Below are positions 8,640 through 17,435 of a stretch of 45,209 nucleotides of DNA, piece after piece. How positions within the stretch are numbered: the first letter of the stretch is position 1; each line of letters opens with the position of its first letter. The DNA is from an uncultured Myxococcaceae bacterium. Lineage in GTDB: Bacteria; Myxococcota_A; Polyangia; Polyangiales; Ga0077539. The translations under genes were made by a program, and so were the position numbers. The stretch spans positions 1-45,209 of the forward strand of contig CAMFHP010000067.1 of assembly GCA_945952225.1 (NCBI GenBank), given 5' to 3'. A model generated the notes under the pieces. It saw only the letters and a program-made list of their open reading frames with translations, was not told the DNA's origin and did no database searches.

Positions 8640-10406
8640 TCAGTCGAGCTCGTCCCAGCGCGGGGACGCGGCGAAGGCCGCGCGGATGAGCCCGACGTGC
8701 GAGTAGGCCTGCGGATGGTTTCCCCACATCGTGAGGGTGGCGGGGTCGAGGTCTTCGGCGAGGAGTCCGAGGGGGGCGCGCACGGTGGCGAGCTGCGCGA
8801 GGCGCGCGCGAGCCTCGCGGGTGCGACCGAGGGTCGCGAGGGCTTCGACCTCCCAGAACGTGCAGAGCATGAAGGCCACCTCGGGCACGCCGAGGCCGTC
8901 GTCGGTGCGATACCGCCGGAGCCACCCGCGGTGATCGAGGTCCGCGCGAATGGCATCGACGGTGGCGTGCATGCGCGGGTCGTCGGGCGGGAGCAGTCGC
9001 AGCGGCACGGCCTGGAGCAGCGCGGCGTCGACCTCTCGCCCGCCGTGCACCGCGACGAGGCACCCGCGCGCCGGGTCGACGCCCTCGCGCAGGATGCGTT
9101 CGCGCAGCGCCGTGGCCGCGTCGCGAAAGCCCGCGGCCTCGTCGGGGCGGTGCCGCGCGGCGATGCGCGCCATGCGATCGGCCGCGGCCCAGCACATCAG
9201 CGTGCTGAAGGTCTGCGGCTGCCACGTCGAGCGCACCTCCCAGATGCCCGCGTCGGGGAGCCCGGCGACGGAGATGGCCTTGCGCGCGAGGCGCGACACG
9301 AGCTCGAGCACCGGCGGCGTCACCTGCTCGCGGAAGCGCAGGTCGAGGAAGAGCGGCGCGAGCGCGAGCACCATCTCGCCGAAGACGTCGTACTGCCGGT
9401 GCGTCGCCGCGCCGTTGCCCACGCGCACGGGGCCTTCGCCGCGCCAGCCGGGCCACGCGGGGAGCGCGCGCTCGGTGAGGTCGCTGCGGCCGTCGATGCG
9501 GTAGAGCGGCGCGAGGTCGAGGTCGGGCGACGAGGCCGCCACGTTGAGAAGAAAGTGTAGGAACTGCTCGCGCTCTTCGAAGTGCCCGAGGAGTCGAAAC
9601 GCGTCGAGCGTGTAGTACGCATCGCGGAGCCAGCAGTAGCGGTAGTCCCAGGTGCGTCCCGAGCCGGGGGCTTCGGGCAGCGAGGTGGTGAGCGCCGCGA
9701 CGATCGCGCCGGTGTCTTCGTAGCAATGGAGCTTGAGCGTGAGCGCCGAGCGGATCACCTCTTCCTGGTACGAGGGCGGGATCGCGCAGCGCATCACCCA
9801 GCGTTGCCAGTACCGCTCGGTCTCTCGCAGAAAGCGCTCGCAGAGCGGGGCGAGGGGCTCCTCGACGGGGGCGTCCCACGCGAGCACGAAGTGCCTTCGT
9901 CCCGTGAGCGCGAAGGGGGCGCCGTCGAGGTACGCGAGCGGCGCATCGGTCGTGAGCCGCAGCTCGCTGCCGTAGCCCCGAAAGCTCACGTGGTGCGAGC
10001 CCGACTCGCGCCGCGGCCGCGCCTTCGACCACCCGAGCACCGGGTCGCACGCGACGCGCACGCGCGGCGCACCCCGCAGCGGCTCCAGCATCCGCACGAA
10101 CTTCGTCGGCCGGAACGTGCGGTCGTACTGCTCGAAGCGCGGCGCGAAATCCACCACGCGGAACGCCCCGTCGGGACCGTCGAACACCGTCTCGAGCACG
10201 TTCGTGTTGGGCACATACCGCTGCACGCCCGCGGCGCCGTCGGCCGGACCGATCGCGAACGAGCCCCCCTCGCGCTCGTCGAGCAGCCGCGCGAACACGG
10301 GCTCCGCGTCGAAGCGCGGCATGCACGCCCACACCATCGCCCCGTCGCGCCGCACGAGCGCCGACACCTGGCAGTTCCCGATCAACCCGAGCTCGGAGAG
10401 ATCCAT
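8640..10406 (-). CDS. Glycoside hydrolase family 15 protein (glucoamylase/trehalase-like)
   Basis: The protein has 588 residues and no signal peptide, so it is cytoplasmic. An N-terminal beta-sandwich (about 1-200) precedes the alpha/alpha-barrel. Family signatures are RTWDYRYCWLRDAYY (251-265), GIWE with the likely catalytic acid Glu390, and LLAEDLDP with the likely catalytic base Glu551 followed by GNHPQAYSH. GH15 covers glucoamylases, glucodextranases and bacterial trehalases. Divergent placement next to trehalose-phosphate synthase and otsB favours a role in trehalose turnover or alpha-glucan trimming, but the substrate cannot be read from sequence. Copy 2 of the intergenic palindrome lies 25 bp upstream of the ATG, shared with the divergent synthase. 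Confidence 0.88.
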   Translation of the reverse strand: MDLSELGLIGNCQVSALVRRDGAMVWACMPRFDAEPVFARLLDEREGGSFAIGPADGAAGVQRYVPNTNVLETVFDGPDGAFRVVDFAPRFEQYDRTFRPTKFVRMLEPLRGAPRVRVACDPVLGWSKARPRRESGSHHVSFRGYGSELRLTTDAPLAYLDGAPFALTGRRHFVLAWDAPVEEPLAPLCERFLRETERYWQRWVMRCAIPPSYQEEVIRSALTLKLHCYEDTGAIVAALTTSLPEAPGSGRTWDYRYCWLRDAYYTLDAFRLLGHFEEREQFLHFLLNVAASSPDLDLAPLYRIDGRSDLTERALPAWPGWRGEGPVRVGNGAATHRQYDVFGEMVLALAPLFLDLRFREQVTPPVLELVSRLARKAISVAGLPDAGIWEVRSTWQPQTFSTLMCWAAADRMARIAARHRPDEAAGFRDAATALRERILREGVDPARGCLVAVHGGREVDAALLQAVPLRLLPPDDPRMHATVDAIRADLDHRGWLRRYRTDDGLGVPEVAFMLCTFWEVEALATLGRTREARARLAQLATVRAPLGLLAEDLDPATLTMWGNHPQAYSHVGLIRAAFAASPRWDELD

Positions 10407-10430
10407 CGGAGGCGAGGGTGACACATGAAG

Positions 10431-10443
10431 GTTGGATATCCAA
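10431..10443 (+). promoter_or_regulatory. Conserved intergenic palindrome, copy 2 (perfect palindrome)
   Basis: GTTGGATATCCAA contains the perfect 12-bp palindrome TTGGATATCCAA. It sits in the 61-bp divergent gap, 25 bp from the GH15 start and 25 bp from the trehalose-phosphate synthase start, so it could serve both. TACGAA lies 17 bp downstream of TTGGAT and could be a -10 box for the synthase. Confidence 0.7.
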
Positions 10444-10467
10444 TCATGTGGTGCTACGAAGGCCGCC

Positions 10468-12705
10468 ATGCGCGGCTCGATGCGGTTCGTGGTGCCCCTG
10501 GTGCTGGGGCTCGGGTTGCTCGCCCTGGCGGGCGACGCGGTGCTGACGCGCACGATGCGACGGTGGTTCGAGCACGACCTGTCGCTGCGCTCGCGGCTCG
10601 CGGTGGGGGCCGCGCGGCAGACGTTGGCGGCGCGGTGGCGCGGCGATCCGACGGCGCTCACGTCGGCGCTCGATGACATCACACGGGACGAGCGGATCAT
10701 GGGGGCCGCGGCGTGCGACGCGACGGGCGCGCTGCGGGCGGCGACGGAGGCGTTTCCCGCGGGGGTGACGTGCGCGGAGCTGATGGCCGCGCGCCCCGGT
10801 GACGACGCGGAGGCCGAGGGCGGATGGGCGCTCGACGCGGGCCCCGCGGGCGGTCGCGTGCGGGTGGGCGTGGTGCCGTTGCGCGCGGGCGGCGAGGCGC
10901 TCGGCGCGGTGGCCCTCGTGCACGACGTACGGTTCATGGCGCGGCGCGAGGAGACGACGCGAGGCGGGCTCGTGGGGGCCTTCTTCGTGCTGGCGGCGTG
11001 CGCGGCGGCGGTGACGCTCCTCGCGGCGCGGGCGGCTCGCGCGGCGTGGATCGCGGACCTGCGGCGGTCGCTGAAGGGCGAGGTGCACGGCGAGTTCGCG
11101 CCCCTCGTCGGCGACGTGCGCGCGCTGGCGGAGACGCTCTCGCAGGAGCGCTCGCACGAGGCCCTCGCGGGTGCGTGGAGCGCCGATCGGTTGCGCGAGG
11201 CGCTGCGGCAGAACCTCTTCGGCGAGCGCGTGGTGATCCTCGCGAACCGCGAGCCGTACATTCACGAGCGCGGAGACGACGGCGCGCTGCGCGTGCTGCA
11301 TCCGGCGAGCGGGCTGGTGACGGCGCTGGAGCCCGTGATGCGCGCGTGTTCGGGCGTGTGGGTCGCGCACGGGAGCGGGAGCGCCGATCGCGAGACGGTG
11401 GACGCGCACGACCGCCTCGGGGTGCCGCCTGGCGCGCCCGCGTACCAGCTCCGGCGCGTGTGGCTCTCGCCCGACGAGGAGCAGGGCTACTACTACGGCT
11501 TCTCGAACGAGGGCCTCTGGCCGCTCTGCCATGTGGCCCACGCGCGCCCGGAGTTTCGCGCCGAGGATTGGGAGCACTACGTCGCGGTGAACCGACGCTT
11601 CGCCGACGCGGTGTGCGACGAGGTCGACGCCGACGACCCGATCATTCTCGTGCAGGACTATCACTTCGCGCTCGCGCCGCGGATGATCCGCGAGCGCCTC
11701 CCGCGCGCGACGATCATCACGTTCTGGCACATCCCCTGGCCCAACGCGGAGCGCATCGGGATCTGCCCGTGGCGCGAGGAACTCCTCGCGGGGCTGCTCG
11801 GGTCGAGCGTGGTGGGCTTCCACACCCGGCAGCACTGCAACCACTTCATCGACGCGGTCGACGCGTACATGGAGAGCCGCATCGACCGCGAGGCGCAGGC
11901 CGTGGTGCAGGGGGCCCGACGCACGCTCGTGCGGCCGTATCCCATCTCCATCGAGTGGCCCGTGCGACGGCTCGACGCGGTGCCTGCGGTACCTGTCGCG
12001 CGCGCCTCGGTGCGTGCGGAGCTCGGCCTCGCACCCGACGCGCTCCTCGGCGTGGGCATCGACCGCCTCGACTACACCAAGGGCATCGAGGAGCGCCTCG
12101 CGGCCGTCGACGAGATGCTCCGACGGCATCCCAGCTACCGCGGGCGCTTCACCTTCGTGCAGCTCGCGGCCCCGAGCCGCACGAAGATCCCCCGCTACCG
12201 TGAGCTCAACGACCGCGTCGAGGCCCTCGTCGCCGAGGTGAACGCGCGCTGGGCCACGGACGCGTGGAAGCCCCTCGTGCTCCTGCGCGCGCACCACGAA
12301 CCCGAGGCGGTGTTCCGGTACTACCGCGCCGCCGAGCTCTGCTACGTGAGCAGCCTGCACGACGGGATGAACCTCGTCGCCAAGGAGTTCGTCGCCGCCC
12401 GCGACGACGAGCGCGGCGTGCTGGTACTCAGCCAGTTCACGGGCGCCGCCCGCGACCTGCCCGAGGCGCTCGTGGTGAATCCCTACGACCTTCGTCAGGC
12501 CGCCGATGCGCTCGCGGCGGCGCTCGCGATGGTGCCCGACGAGCAGCGCGAGCGCATGCGCGCGATGCGCCGCTTCGTCGCGGAGTTCAACGTGTACCGC
12601 TGGGCGGGGCGCATGCTCCTCGACGCCGCCGAGCTCCGCCGCCGCGAGCGTCTCCTCGGCCGCTTCGGCGGCGCCGATCGCGCGGGTGCGGGACTGCGCG
12701 GATGA
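10468..12705 (+). CDS. otsA: Trehalose-6-phosphate synthase fused to an N-terminal membrane sensor module
   Basis: The protein has 745 residues, about 250 more than ordinary OtsA. Residues 7-24 and 167-185 are membrane helices enclosing an extracytoplasmic domain of about 140 residues, followed by a helical linker (186-240) like that of a sensor kinase. The glycosyltransferase family 20 domain runs from about 243 to 735. It shows [25 protein letters not shown], the HIPWPNAER motif, [16 protein letters not shown] (UDP-glucose binding) and [15 protein letters not shown]. It makes trehalose-6-phosphate from a nucleotide-glucose and glucose-6-phosphate. The fusion suggests that synthesis is sensed or localised at the membrane. 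GAAGG upstream supports ATG 10468. It overlaps otsB by 4 bp. Confidence 0.9.
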   Translation: MRGSMRFVVPLVLGLGLLALAGDAVLTRTMRRWFEHDLSLRSRLAVGAARQTLAARWRGDPTALTSALDDITRDERIMGAAACDATGALRAATEAFPAGVTCAELMAARPGDDAEAEGGWALDAGPAGGRVRVGVVPLRAGGEALGAVALVHDVRFMARREETTRGGLVGAFFVLAACAAAVTLLAARAARAAWIADLRRSLKGEVHGEFAPLVGDVRALAETLSQERSHEALAGAWSADRLREALRQNLFGERVVILANREPYIHERGDDGALRVLHPASGLVTALEPVMRACSGVWVAHGSGSADRETVDAHDRLGVPPGAPAYQLRRVWLSPDEEQGYYYGFSNEGLWPLCHVAHARPEFRAEDWEHYVAVNRRFADAVCDEVDADDPIILVQDYHFALAPRMIRERLPRATIITFWHIPWPNAERIGICPWREELLAGLLGSSVVGFHTRQHCNHFIDAVDAYMESRIDREAQAVVQGARRTLVRPYPISIEWPVRRLDAVPAVPVARASVRAELGLAPDALLGVGIDRLDYTKGIEERLAAVDEMLRRHPSYRGRFTFVQLAAPSRTKIPRYRELNDRVEALVAEVNARWATDAWKPLVLLRAHHEPEAVFRYYRAAELCYVSSLHDGMNLVAKEFVAARDDERGVLVLSQFTGAARDLPEALVVNPYDLRQAADALAAALAMVPDEQRERMRAMRRFVAEFNVYRWAGRMLLDAAELRRRERLLGRFGGADRAGAGLRG

Positions 12706-13448
12706 AGCGACTCTTCTCCCCCGAGGGGCTGCGCGCGCTCGATGCCTTCGTGGCGTCGCCCGTGCTGTTCGCCTTCGACTTCGACGGCACGCTCGCACCC
12801 CTCGTCGACGACCGCGACGCGGCGGTGATGCGGCGCGACACCGCGCGGTGGTTCTGCGACCTGTGCGCGCGGCTCCCCGTGGCCGTGATCACCGGGCGCT
12901 CGGCGTCGGACATCGCGGGGCGGCTGGGCGGCGCTGCCGTGCGCTACGCGGTGGGCAATCACGGCGCGGAGTGTGGCGACGACCTCGCGCCCTTCTTCGA
13001 GGCCTCGCGCCGTGCGCGCGCTTCGCTGTCGTCATCGCTCGCGGGGGTTCGGGGCGTGTCGATCGAAGACAAGGGCACCACCCTCTCCGTGCACTATCGC
13101 GACGCGACGAACGCCCGTGCGGCACGCGACGCCATCGCGCGCGCGCTCCGTGCCGTGCCCGTGCCCGTGCGGGTGATTCCCGGCAAGCGCGTGCGCAGCG
13201 TCGTGCCCGTGGGGGCGCCGCACAAGGGCGATGCGCTGCGGCTCCTCTGCGCGCGTGCCGGCGTCGGTGCAGCGCTCTTCGTCGGTGACGACGTGACCGA
13301 CGAGGACGCGTTCGCCGTCGGTCCGTCGCCCCGGGTGTTTAGCGTTCGTGTCGGTCCGTCGCGGCGCTCGCGCGCGGCGTACTTCCTCGAGGCGCAGGCC
13401 GACATCGATCGGTTGCTCGCGCGGATCGTCACGACGGCGCACACGTGA
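12702..13448 (+). CDS. otsB: Trehalose-6-phosphate phosphatase
   Basis: The protein has 248 residues of the HAD superfamily, IIB type. The nucleophile motif is FAFDFDGTLAPL (Asp26, Asp28), motif II is AVITGRS, and the metal site is FVGDDVTDEDAF near residue 195. These are the hallmarks of OtsB. It removes phosphate from trehalose-6-phosphate made by the preceding enzyme, releasing trehalose. The ATG overlaps the synthase stop (ATGA), so the two proteins are translationally coupled. The gene ends 35 bp before copy 3 of the intergenic palindrome. Confidence 0.92.
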   Translation: MKRLFSPEGLRALDAFVASPVLFAFDFDGTLAPLVDDRDAAVMRRDTARWFCDLCARLPVAVITGRSASDIAGRLGGAAVRYAVGNHGAECGDDLAPFFEASRRARASLSSSLAGVRGVSIEDKGTTLSVHYRDATNARAARDAIARALRAVPVPVRVIPGKRVRSVVPVGAPHKGDALRLLCARAGVGAALFVGDDVTDEDAFAVGPSPRVFSVRVGPSRRSRAAYFLEAQADIDRLLARIVTTAHT

Positions 13449-13483
13449 CCGCGCCGCACGGCGATCGTCGCGAAGGTCGTAAG

Positions 13484-13496
13484 GTTGGATATTCAA
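13484..13496 (+). promoter_or_regulatory. Conserved intergenic palindrome, copy 3
   Basis: GTTGGATATTCAA, flanked AAG on the left as in copy 2 and TC on the right. It is 35 bp after otsB and 67 bp before small paralogue 2. TAGGTT lies 24 bp after TTGGAT, the same spacing as the -10-like box at copy 1. Confidence 0.7.
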
Positions 13497-13563
13497 TCTT
13501 CTTCCGGTGCGGTGTAGGTTGCCCTCCGTTTCACGCGACGAGGGCGCGCGTGGTGGAGGCGAG

Positions 13564-14025
13564 ATGCCGGGTCGGGCGAGTGGAGCGCGGAGGATGGAGG
13601 CGCCCGCGATGCGTCGTCAGGCGACGGGTGGACGTGCGCGCGGACGAGGCGCGCGGGCGCTGGTCGCGGTCGCGCTCACGAGCCTCGCGCTCTCGGCGGC
13701 GATGCTGGCGCACGAGGATCCCGAGGTCGCGCGCTACGACCGCTGGATGGCGCTCCGCGGGTGCGTGGACGCGGTGCCGACGACCGACGACGAGCGGCGT
13801 CGCTGCGCGTGGGCGGCGGGTGCGTTGCGGGAGGACCTGGAGGGGGTGTCGGGGCTTGCGGTGTCGGCGTGCAGTGGCGATGTGCTCGGCCGCGCTCGCC
13901 TCGCCTTCGAGGCCGCGCGACCGCTCTCGCAAGACGATCGCGCGTGCCTCTCGGCGCTCGGAGACGCGCTCATGGCGCGCGCGTGGGGACGTCGCGGCGC
14001 GGCGCTCAGTCGAGCTCGTTGGTGA
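13564..14025 (+). CDS. Small membrane-anchored protein of unknown function, paralogue 2
   Basis: The protein has 153 residues from ATG 13564, preceded by GGAGG four bases upstream; later in-frame ATGs at 13594 and 13609 are possible. After a basic N-terminus, a hydrophobic helix (ALVAVALTSLALSAAML) leads into AHEDPEVARYDRW and LRGC, nearly the same as in paralogue 1. The second conserved Cys lies 14 residues later. The C-terminal helix RARLAFEAARPLSQDDRACL again matches paralogue 1, and two further Cys are unique to this copy. No named domain is recognised. The stop overlaps the 3' end of the convergent pilin gene by 20 bp. Confidence 0.75.
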   Translation: MPGRASGARRMEAPAMRRQATGGRARGRGARALVAVALTSLALSAAMLAHEDPEVARYDRWMALRGCVDAVPTTDDERRRCAWAAGALREDLEGVSGLAVSACSGDVLGRARLAFEAARPLSQDDRACLSALGDALMARAWGRRGAALSRARW

Positions 14026-14506
14026 TCTGGATGATCGTGCCCTGGGTCTCGCCCGAGTTGAGGATGCCGATGCGCTGGAAGGTCGAGTAGTTCGGGTCGC
14101 CGTCGAGGTTGCCGATGGCGCGTGCGGTGTACCCCGTCGCGGAGCCGGGCGAGACGTACTGGTAGTAGTGCCCCGAATCGAGCGAGAAGCCGATGTTGGT
14201 CCACGTGAGGTTGCCGCTCCAGAGGGCGACGTTGGCGGCGTACTTGTTCGCACCGGGCGACACGGTGGGGAGCGCGCCCGCGTTCACGTAGTTCGTGCCG
14301 CCGCGCTCCAGGTTGGCCTGAAAGTACGTGAGCTGTCCCTGGTAGACCTTGGCGATGTTGCCCTGCGCCTCCGAGGTCTTCGAGCGCTTGACGTAACGGG
14401 TGAACGCCGGGATCGCGACGGCCGCGAGGATGCCCAGGATGACCACCACGATCATCAGCTCGACGAGGGTGAAACCGGCGGAGGAGACGGAGTGAACGCG
14501 CTTCAT
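14006..14506 (-). CDS. Type IV pilin (PilA-like), copy 1
   Basis: The protein has 166 residues. It starts with an 11-residue basic leader ending in Gly, cut before FTLVELMIVVVILGIL, the classic type IV prepilin site with Glu at +5. The hydrophobic N-terminal helix is followed by a globular C-terminal domain without cysteines, so the usual pilin disulfide loop is absent. The mature region differs from the pilin at 19929-20429 at only about 17 of 155 positions by my count, while the leaders differ. No pilus assembly genes lie in the window, so this is an orphan pilin locus. The minus-strand sequence GGCACACCGGATGC (14569-14582) resembles a sigma-54 -24/-12 element, with mismatches. Copy 4 of the palindrome lies between it and the start. 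Confidence 0.9.
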   Translation of the reverse strand: MKRVHSVSSAGFTLVELMIVVVILGILAAVAIPAFTRYVKRSKTSEAQGNIAKVYQGQLTYFQANLERGGTNYVNAGALPTVSPGANKYAANVALWSGNLTWTNIGFSLDSGHYYQYVSPGSATGYTARAIGNLDGDPNYSTFQRIGILNSGETQGTIIQITNELD

Positions 14507-14548
14507 GGGGAGTGCCTGACCTTTCAGAAATTGCAGAGGCGGATAACT

Positions 14549-14561
14549 GTTGGATATGCAA
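14549..14561 (+). promoter_or_regulatory. Conserved intergenic palindrome, copy 4
   Basis: GTTGGATATGCAA followed by TC. It lies 42 bp upstream of the pilin 1 start on the minus strand and about 250 bp before the chloride transporter on the plus strand. Confidence 0.7.
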
Positions 14562-14604
14562 TCAATCTGCATCCGGTGTGCCGCATGCGAGCCGCAGGGA
14601 AAGA

Positions 14605-14625
14605 TTGGATTTCCATGGATATCAA
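14605..14625 (+). promoter_or_regulatory. Degenerate second palindrome site
   Basis: TTGGATTTCCA followed directly by TGGATATCAA looks like two damaged or overlapping half sites of the array consensus, 44 bp from copy 4. It may be a weaker second binding site or chance. Confidence 0.3.
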
Positions 14626-14811
14626 CGGAGTCGCGCGCGTGCCCGGGCTGACAAATCGCGGCAGGGGACTGACGAAAAATGGCAGTGCGGGAGGTCTCGT
14701 CCCGCAGGCCATCGAGGGGCTGGGCACGTCGCGCGGGAGGACGCGTGCGGTGCATGTCGAGGAGCCTCACGGGGATCGACGGGCACCGCGACGGTGCGAC
14801 GGGGGACCACG

Positions 14812-16968
14812 ATGAGCGCGACGTGGACGCGCGAGGTGGAGGCGCTCCGCGCGGTGTTGTTGCGTGGGCTCCGCGCGCTGCTGCCCGATGAGGGACGCCG
14901 ACTCCTCGCCGTGACGGTGATCGCGGGCGCGGTCTGCGGGCTGCTCGCGGTGGGGTTTCACCTCGCGATCGACCGCGTGAGCACGCTGCTCATCGACCGC
15001 GCGCTCGACCCGCGGGTGCGCGGGTGGTGGGCGCTCACGGTGCTCTGCCCCACGGCGGGAGGGCTCGTCGCGGGGGCGCTGCTCCAGCGGGTGTTTCCGG
15101 GTGCGCGCGGCTCGGGCATTCCCCAGGTGAAGGAGGCCGTCGCGCTCCACGCCGGGCGTGTGCGGGTGCGCGATGCCGTCGGCAAGTTCGTGCTCACGAC
15201 CCTCCAGGTCGGCACCGGCGCTTCGCTGGGACGCGAGGGGCCGACGGTTCAGATCTGCGCCGGTGCGACGACGCTCCTCGCCCGCCTCGCCGCGCTGCCG
15301 CCGCGCCACATGCGGAGGCTCACGCCCGTCGGTGTGGCCGCCGGAATCGCCGCGGCGTTCAACACGCCCGTCGCCGCCGTGACCTTCACCATCGAAGAGA
15401 TCGTGGGCTCGCTCGATCACTCCGTGCTGTCGGGCGCCGTGGTCGCCGCCGCGATCGCCGCGATCATCGAGCGGAGCATCCTCGGCACGCACCCCATCCT
15501 GCCGACGGACGCGACCTACGGGCTCGACGACCCGCGCGCGTTGCTCTTCTACGCGCTCCTCGGCGTCGCGGCCGCCGCGGTGTCGGTGCTCTTCACCGAC
15601 GCGCTCCTTGCCGTGCGCGCGCGCTTCCGACGCCGTCCTTCGTGGGCCCATCCCGCGGTCGGAGGGCTCATCACCGGCGCGCTCGCCGTCGTCGCGATGG
15701 CGACGGTCGGGCTCACGGGCATCACCGGTGGCGGGTACGCGTCGATGACACGCGCGCTCGCTGGAACGCTCCCGCTCCGTGCGCTCGCGGTGCTCGGCGG
15801 GTTGAAGCTCGTCGCCACGGTGGCTTCGTATGCGTCGGGCGGCGCGGGCGGGGTCTTCGCGCCGACGCTGTTTCTCGGCGCCATGCTGGGCGGCGTCGTG
15901 GGGGCGCTCGACACGGCAGCGTTCGGGCACCACGCGATGGGCGCCTTCGCGCTCGTCGGCATGGGCGCGATGTTCGCGGGCGTGATTCGCGCGCCCATCA
16001 CCTCGGTGCTGATCATCGTCGAGATGACCGGGAGCCACGGCATGGTGCTCCCCCTCATGATCGCCAACGCGATCGCGTACGGACTCGCGCGCCGCGCGCG
16101 CCCGGTGCCTCTCTACGAAGCGCTCCTCGCGCAGGACGGCGTGCACCTGCCCGATGTGCCCACGCGCCCGCACGCGCTGGAGGTCCTCACCGTTCGCGAC
16201 GCGATGACCGCCGACGTCGTCGTGGCGCGTGTCGACGAGTCGGTGGCCGCGGTGCGCGAGCGTGCGCGCGGCGGGCGCTTCACGGCGCTGCCGGTGATCG
16301 ATGCGCGAGGCGGGCTCGTGGGCGAGGTGCTCGTCGCCGCGCTCGATGGCGACGGTGGCATCGCCGCGCGTGTGCAGGGCGTCGAGCGGATCGAGCGCGA
16401 CGAGCCCCTGCTGCGCGCGGTCGTGCGCATGACCGACCTCGGACGACGGCACCTCGTGGTCGTCGGCGACGACGGGCGCCGCGTGGTCGGAATGCTGTCG
16501 ATCACCGACCTGGTGCGCGCCCACGCGCGCGGCGCAGTCACCGCCACCCGCATGCCTGCGACGGCGGAGACCCTCGCCGACGTGGCGTGGGAGGCGCCCG
16601 TGGTCGACGGGCGCGCACGCGTCGATGACATCCTCGAACGCCTGGAGGGCGCGAACGGAGAGGCCGTGCTGGTTCGCGGCGAGGGCGGCGCGCTCGACGG
16701 GGTGATCGTGCTCGGCCATCTGCGCGAGCTTCTGCGTGACCGCGCGCTGCAGCGCATGCTCGTCGCGTCCGACATCGCGCGTCCGCTCCCGTCGCTGCCG
16801 CCCGATGCGCCGCTCGCCGACGTCTGCCTGCGGTTCGCGCGCTCCAACGTCGACGCCGTGCGCCTCGACGATGCGACGCCACGGCTCGCGACCCGCGCCG
16901 CGGTCGCCGACGCGCTGCTGCGCTCGGTGGCGATGCCCGCCACGAAGCCCGAACGCGCCGACACGTAA
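14812..16968 (+). CDS. ClC-family chloride channel/transporter with cytoplasmic CBS domains
   Basis: The protein has 718 residues. Residues about 30-450 form the ClC membrane core. The chloride-selectivity motifs are GSGIP (100-104), GREGPTVQ with the gating glutamate Glu142, and GGVFAPTLFLGA. Glu196 in FTIEEI aligns with the proton glutamate of H+/Cl- exchangers, so antiport is possible. The long cytoplasmic tail from about 455 contains CBS-type segments (TVRDAMTADVVVARVDESV, LVVVGDDGRRVVGMLSITDL) and probably a second, more degenerate pair, where nucleotides may bind. GGGGGA before ATG 14812 is the ribosome binding site. The gene ends 3 bp before palindrome copy 5. Placement near trehalose genes suggests a role in osmotic or acid balance, as inference. 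Confidence 0.9.
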   Translation: MSATWTREVEALRAVLLRGLRALLPDEGRRLLAVTVIAGAVCGLLAVGFHLAIDRVSTLLIDRALDPRVRGWWALTVLCPTAGGLVAGALLQRVFPGARGSGIPQVKEAVALHAGRVRVRDAVGKFVLTTLQVGTGASLGREGPTVQICAGATTLLARLAALPPRHMRRLTPVGVAAGIAAAFNTPVAAVTFTIEEIVGSLDHSVLSGAVVAAAIAAIIERSILGTHPILPTDATYGLDDPRALLFYALLGVAAAAVSVLFTDALLAVRARFRRRPSWAHPAVGGLITGALAVVAMATVGLTGITGGGYASMTRALAGTLPLRALAVLGGLKLVATVASYASGGAGGVFAPTLFLGAMLGGVVGALDTAAFGHHAMGAFALVGMGAMFAGVIRAPITSVLIIVEMTGSHGMVLPLMIANAIAYGLARRARPVPLYEALLAQDGVHLPDVPTRPHALEVLTVRDAMTADVVVARVDESVAAVRERARGGRFTALPVIDARGGLVGEVLVAALDGDGGIAARVQGVERIERDEPLLRAVVRMTDLGRRHLVVVGDDGRRVVGMLSITDLVRAHARGAVTATRMPATAETLADVAWEAPVVDGRARVDDILERLEGANGEAVLVRGEGGALDGVIVLGHLRELLRDRALQRMLVASDIARPLPSLPPDAPLADVCLRFARSNVDAVRLDDATPRLATRAAVADALLRSVAMPATKPERADT

Positions 16969-16971
16969 TAA

Positions 16972-16984
16972 GTTGGATATGCAA
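16972..16984 (+). promoter_or_regulatory. Conserved intergenic palindrome, copy 5
   Basis: GTTGGATATGCAA, 3 bp after the ClC stop and 25 bp before the first possible start of small paralogue 3. Confidence 0.7.
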
Positions 16985-17009
16985 TTGATTTGGTGGTGCA
17001 CTCGGAAGT

Positions 17010-17435
17010 GTGAGACCCCGGGAGGCGTCATCATGGATCCGCGGCGGCCGTCGGTGGTGGGCGACGCGGCGCGCTGCGCGTTGGGAGGCGGTGCTGGTGT
17101 TCGGCGTCGGTCTGGCCCTGCTCGCGGCGCCTTCGAGGGGCGGCGGACCGGTGCCCCACGACCGCTGGGAGGCGGCGCTCGTCGCGTGGCGGGAGGCGAG
17201 GGCGTGCGTGCTCGACCCCGTCGCGGAGGGTGCCGTGCACTGTGCCGCGCGGCTGGCGACCTTCGAACGGACGCTCCGTGCGGAGCGGCTGTTGGAGCAC
17301 CTCAGCGCGGGGCAGTGTGCGGGGCTCGCGCGCGCACGGCGATCCCTCGAAGCGCAGCGGCCCGTGGACGATGACGTGCGCGCGACGCTGTTGGAGATCG
17401 CCGCGATGCTCGCGAGCCGCGCGGGGCGGCTCTAG
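17010..17435 (+). CDS. Small exported protein of unknown function, diverged paralogue 3 (start uncertain, possible frameshift)
   Basis: The protein has 141 residues if GTG 17010 is used. A hydrophobic stretch (AVLVFGVGLALLAAP) is followed by PHDRWEAALVAWREARAC, a second Cys 12 residues later, and ARARRSLEAQRPVDDDVRATL. This matches the layout of paralogues 1 and 2: DRW, Cys pair, EAxxP, Asp-rich turn, RAxL. The best start signal, GGGAGG followed by ATG at 17033, lies in a different frame whose first residues are MDPRRPSVVGDAARC. One base change near 17080 would join it to the hydrophobic helix. GTG 17097 is another possible start. The stop shares the bases CTAG with the convergent permease gene, a 4-bp overlap. 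Confidence 0.62.
   Translation: MRPREASSWIRGGRRWWATRRAARWEAVLVFGVGLALLAAPSRGGGPVPHDRWEAALVAWREARACVLDPVAEGAVHCAARLATFERTLRAERLLEHLSAGQCAGLARARRSLEAQRPVDDDVRATLLEIAAMLASRAGRL

Larger units (their letters stand above)
14507..14811. other. 305-bp divergent gap between pilin 1 and ClC
   Basis: This is the longest gap between genes in the window, and no gene is seen in it. It contains the GTTGGATATGCAA palindrome (14549-14561), a degenerate second site (14605-14625), a sigma-54-like element on the minus strand (14569-14582), and a short GC-rich hairpin GCGGGA/TCCCGC (14687-14705). GGGGGA before 14812 is the ribosome binding site of the chloride transporter. Confidence 0.6.

Noticed and set aside
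10431-10461. TTGGAT of the motif as a plain -35 promoter box
   Set aside because: Only copy 2 has a -10-like hexamer at 17 bp. Other copies have none or one at 24 bp, and the motif orientation does not follow gene direction.
14569-14582. A firm sigma-54 promoter for pilin 1
   Set aside because: GGCAC and TGC have correct spacing, but three consensus positions differ and pilin 2 has no comparable element, so it is mentioned only in the pilin entry.
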